DNA from: Paenibacillus sp. XY044
GTDB lineage: Bacteria > Bacillota > Bacilli > Paenibacillales > Paenibacillaceae
Assembly (NCBI RefSeq): GCF_002257645.1
Contig: NZ_NQMO01000002.1
Coordinates: 1-64,000 of the forward strand
Length of the DNA stretch: 64,000 nucleotides
Direction of reading: 5' to 3'
Shown: positions 60,194-64,000 of the stretch, one piece after another
How positions within the stretch are numbered: the stretch's first letter is position 1
How the letters are laid out: each line of letters starts with the position of its first letter
Program-made: the position numbers and the translations under genes
The notes under the pieces: generated by a model
Database searches by the model: none
What the model was told of the DNA's origin: nothing
What the model saw: only the letters and a program-made list of their open reading frames with translations

Positions 60194-60559
60194 TTACCCC
60201 ATAACTTCCTGGTATTTACGCTCGATAATCCGGATTAGCAGCTGGGTAGCGGACATATCTTGCAGCGCAGCCGCTTCGATCAGCTTCTCTTTGATTTCCG
60301 GCTGGAACTCGTAAGGCAGCTTGAGCTTCGGCTCGGACATGTGGCCCTCCATCGTTTTCTCCGCATCTATCGCGAATTTCACCAGCTCGTCCAACGTTGA
60401 AGTCTGAGACGCTTCGCGGCCGTATTTTGGCAGCACCCGGATCAAATACTGCTTCAGCGACTTCTGGTCTTCCTCAGCGATGTCCAGCTGCAGCCGGTCT
60501 TCTTCGACGTTCAGCTTGCAGTCCACGTGATAGCCGAACAGGTTAATCGAATAGTTCAT
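60194..60559 (-). CDS. ribbon-helix-helix-like protein with N-terminal extension
   Basis: The 121-residue protein has a first half of unknown fold (INLFGYHVDCKLNVEEDRLQ, SLKQYLIRVLPKYGREASQ). A C-terminal RHH-like part follows (KLPYEFQPEIKEKLIEAAAL, DMSATQLLIRIIERKYQEVM). It lies 14 bases upstream of the smaller RHH gene, so the pair forms an operon. It may be the repressor of a promoter in this intergenic region. No palindrome is obvious next to it. AGGAGGGGC-type site precedes the ATG. Confidence 0.65.
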   Translation of the reverse strand: MNYSINLFGYHVDCKLNVEEDRLQLDIAEEDQKSLKQYLIRVLPKYGREASQTSTLDELVKFAIDAEKTMEGHMSEPKLKLPYEFQPEIKEKLIEAAALQDMSATQLLIRIIERKYQEVMG

Positions 60560-60639
60560 GCAAAAGCCCCTCCTTGGATATTTGTTGTTTATTATATAGT
60601 GTATCGATACGCATTACAATATAATAATTTTAATCCGTA

Positions 60640-60830
60640 TGACATAGTCCTCACTCCTACATTTGTCTTCACAATGTCCTTACTACGTCATCGTCATATC
60701 CCACAATGCCTCCACTTCGTCATCGTCAAGTCCTCGCCACGTCCCCACAATGTCTCCGCTTCGTCATCGCCAAGCCCTCACAATGTCCTCGCAATGTCCC
60801 CACTATGTCGTTACTACGCCTCACCCTGTT
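60640..60830. repeat. degenerate GTC/ATGTCC repeat tract
   Basis: Imperfect copies of units such as CACAATGTCC, CGTCATCG and CAAGTCCTCGCCACGTCCCC alternate over about 190 bases with spacing that varies (roughly 30-45 bases). There are no conserved spacers, so it is not a CRISPR. Frames through it give low-complexity Pro/Ser peptides with no ribosome site. It lies in a 546-base gap between the RHH gene and glpK. Confidence 0.6.
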
Positions 60831-60935
60831 TTAAATTCCTCTTTTACCACTCCCTTTCTCGCCCTTCAATTCTCCCCAATAAACTCACCAGTCCCATCAT
60901 CTGCTTTGCTCCATTTCCTCCGCCAATCTTCGATT

Positions 60936-62596
<1,661 letters not shown>

Positions 62597-62652
62597 ACAC
62601 AGAAACATATCTTGGGGGGTCTCTTTTTCGATCTGGAGGGAGATAAGCACAG

Positions 62653-64000
62653 ATGATATGGTCCAATACGAATCGCGAACAAATCAAAAACAGCTTGAAG
62701 CAGGAAAAGTTTGATGTCCTGATCATCGGCGGAGGCATTACCGGGGCCGGCATCGCTCTGGACGCGACGACCCGCGGAATGAAGACGGCGCTGGTGGAAA
62801 TGCAGGACTTTGCCGCAGGCACGTCCAGCCGCTCGACCAAACTGGTGCACGGCGGACTCCGCTACCTGAAGCAGTTTGAGGTCAAAATGGTTGCCGAGGT
62901 CGGCAAGGAACGGGCGGTCGTGTACGAAAACGGCCCGCATGTCACTACGCCGGAATGGATGCTGCTGCCGATCCACAAGGGCGGCACGTTCGGCAAATTC
63001 AGCACGTCCTTTGGACTGCGGGTATACGATTATTTGGCCGGCGTGAAAAAAGCGGAGCGCCGCATGATGCTCTCCCCGCAGCAGACGCTGGCGAAAGAGC
63101 CGCTCATCAAGAAGGAGGGACTCAAGGGCGGCGGGTACTACGTGGAATACCGCACCGACGATGCCCGCCTGACGATCGAAGTGATGAAAGCGGCCGTCGC
63201 GCATGGGGCTTCTGCGCTTAATTACAGCAAGGTCGAGGAGCTGCTGTACGACGCCCGGAACAACGTGTCCGGCGCCGTGGTTCACGACCAGCTGACCGGG
63301 GACACCTACGAAGTGCACGCCGCCAAGGTCATTAACGCTGCAGGGCCGTGGGTCGACCGTATCCGCGAGAAGGACGCGTCGATGGAAGGCAAGACGCTGC
63401 GCCTCACCAAAGGCGTCCACCTGGTCATCGACCAGTCCCGCTTCCCGCTGGAGCAGGCGGTGTACTTCGACACGCCGGATAAAAGAATGGTGTTCGCCAT
63501 CCCCCGCGACGGCAAGGCGTATGTGGGGACGACGGATACTTTTTTTGACCGGGATACGGCGCATCCCCGGATGACTTCTCAAGACCGGGACTATATTATT
63601 AACGCGATCAATTATATGTTTCCTGAGCTGCAAATCACGGCGGAAGACGTGGAGTCCAGCTGGGCCGGGGTCCGTCCGCTGATTCTTGAAGCGGGCAAGG
63701 ATCCGTCGGAAATATCCCGGAAGGACGAAATTTGGGAGTCCGGCTCGGGGCTGCTGACGATCGCCGGGGGTAAGCTGACGGGCTACCGAAAGATGGCCGA
63801 GACGATTGTGGACGTGCTGTCCCGGGAGCTGGGCCAGGAAACGGGACGCGTGTTTAAAGGATGTCAAACGAAGCATCTGCCGATTTCGGGCGGGGACTTC
63901 GGCGGCTCCGCGCAGTATGAGCCATTCGTTCGGAAGACCGCCCAGGCCGGGATCGAGGTGGGGCTTGCCCCGGATGAAGCGCTCGCGATTGCCGGCAAAT
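62653..64000 (+). CDS. glpD: aerobic glycerol-3-phosphate dehydrogenase, 5' part (truncated by window)
   Basis: The open frame runs off the window with 449 codons. It begins [20 protein letters not shown] and has the FAD-binding dinucleotide motif [11 protein letters not shown] (about 24-34). GlpD signatures [11 protein letters not shown] and [17 protein letters not shown] follow, and a conserved WAGVRPLIL segment is near 63661-63690. GlpD oxidises glycerol-3-phosphate to dihydroxyacetone phosphate at the membrane. The start follows GGAGGGAG by 9-12 bases. Confidence 0.95.
   Translation, partial: MIWSNTNREQIKNSLKQEKFDVLIIGGGITGAGIALDATTRGMKTALVEMQDFAAGTSSRSTKLVHGGLRYLKQFEVKMVAEVGKERAVVYENGPHVTTPEWMLLPIHKGGTFGKFSTSFGLRVYDYLAGVKKAERRMMLSPQQTLAKEPLIKKEGLKGGGYYVEYRTDDARLTIEVMKAAVAHGASALNYSKVEELLYDARNNVSGAVVHDQLTGDTYEVHAAKVINAAGPWVDRIREKDASMEGKTLRLTKGVHLVIDQSRFPLEQAVYFDTPDKRMVFAIPRDGKAYVGTTDTFFDRDTAHPRMTSQDRDYIINAINYMFPELQITAEDVESSWAGVRPLILEAGKDPSEISRKDEIWESGSGLLTIAGGKLTGYRKMAETIVDVLSRELGQETGRVFKGCQTKHLPISGGDFGGSAQYEPFVRKTAQAGIEVGLAPDEALAIAGK

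Noticed and set aside
42385..60559. Complete temperate prophage
   Set aside because: No integrase, terminase, portal, capsid or replication genes are in the segment, and both ends run directly into housekeeping genes.
60640..60830. CRISPR array
   Set aside because: Repeat units are imperfect and irregular, no constant-length unique spacers, and no cas genes are near.

Overview
The window looks like a chromosome segment of a spore-forming Bacillota of the Paenibacillus type. The evidence is moderate GC, strong AAGGAGG-type ribosome sites, frequent TTG and GTG starts, and many sporulation genes (two alpha/beta SASPs, SspI, YunB, YlbJ, YjcZ). It also carries a lia-type envelope-stress operon, a T-box in front of trpS and a PBSX-related tail cluster. 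No species can be named from sequence alone.

Layout. 1-1886: the 3' end of a 23S rRNA followed by 16 tRNA genes and a terminator; no 5S rRNA follows the 23S. 2480-7280: a liaI / pspA / pspC / pspA / liaF / liaS / liaR envelope-stress locus with two PspA paralogues. 7412-14289: housekeeping genes (ywmB, zwf behind a large structured leader, prfC, sspI, ktrA, an rRNA 2'-O-methyltransferase). 14423-17202: a hexuronate operon on the minus strand (gntR-type regulator, uxuA, uxuB) with a perfect palindromic operator. 17429-26276: clpP, a sigma factor, yunB, an M23 peptidase, lipA, yutD, nadK, ylbJ and several small genes. 26414-37014: pepF, SASPs, galM-like, T-box/trpS, a yfhP-like hydrolase, ctaB and sco (cytochrome oxidase assembly), a Toprim protein and yjcZ. 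Two inverted copies of a ~113-bp structured repeat lie in intergenic DNA here. 37122-42282: an MFS transporter, a membrane transglutaminase pair and a secreted 5'-nucleotidase with LysM.

42385-60559 is the most distinctive region: a self-contained contractile tail-like particle locus (tailocin, PBSX type). It has an ImmA/IrrE protease with an Xre repressor, a divergent ArpU/Xpf-type activator and a LexA-like box. These are followed by sheath, tube, tail chaperones with a textbook -1 frameshift site, tape measure, LysM hub protein, baseplate proteins (XkdQ-U), glycine-rich fibres, XhlA, holin and a glucosaminidase lysin. No terminase, portal, capsid or integrase is present, so the locus should make headless tails. 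Two small paralogous ribbon-helix-helix-like proteins and an unknown protein end the cassette.

61106-64000: glpK and the 5' part of glpD (glycerol catabolism), preceded by a degenerate repeat tract and a hairpin leader.
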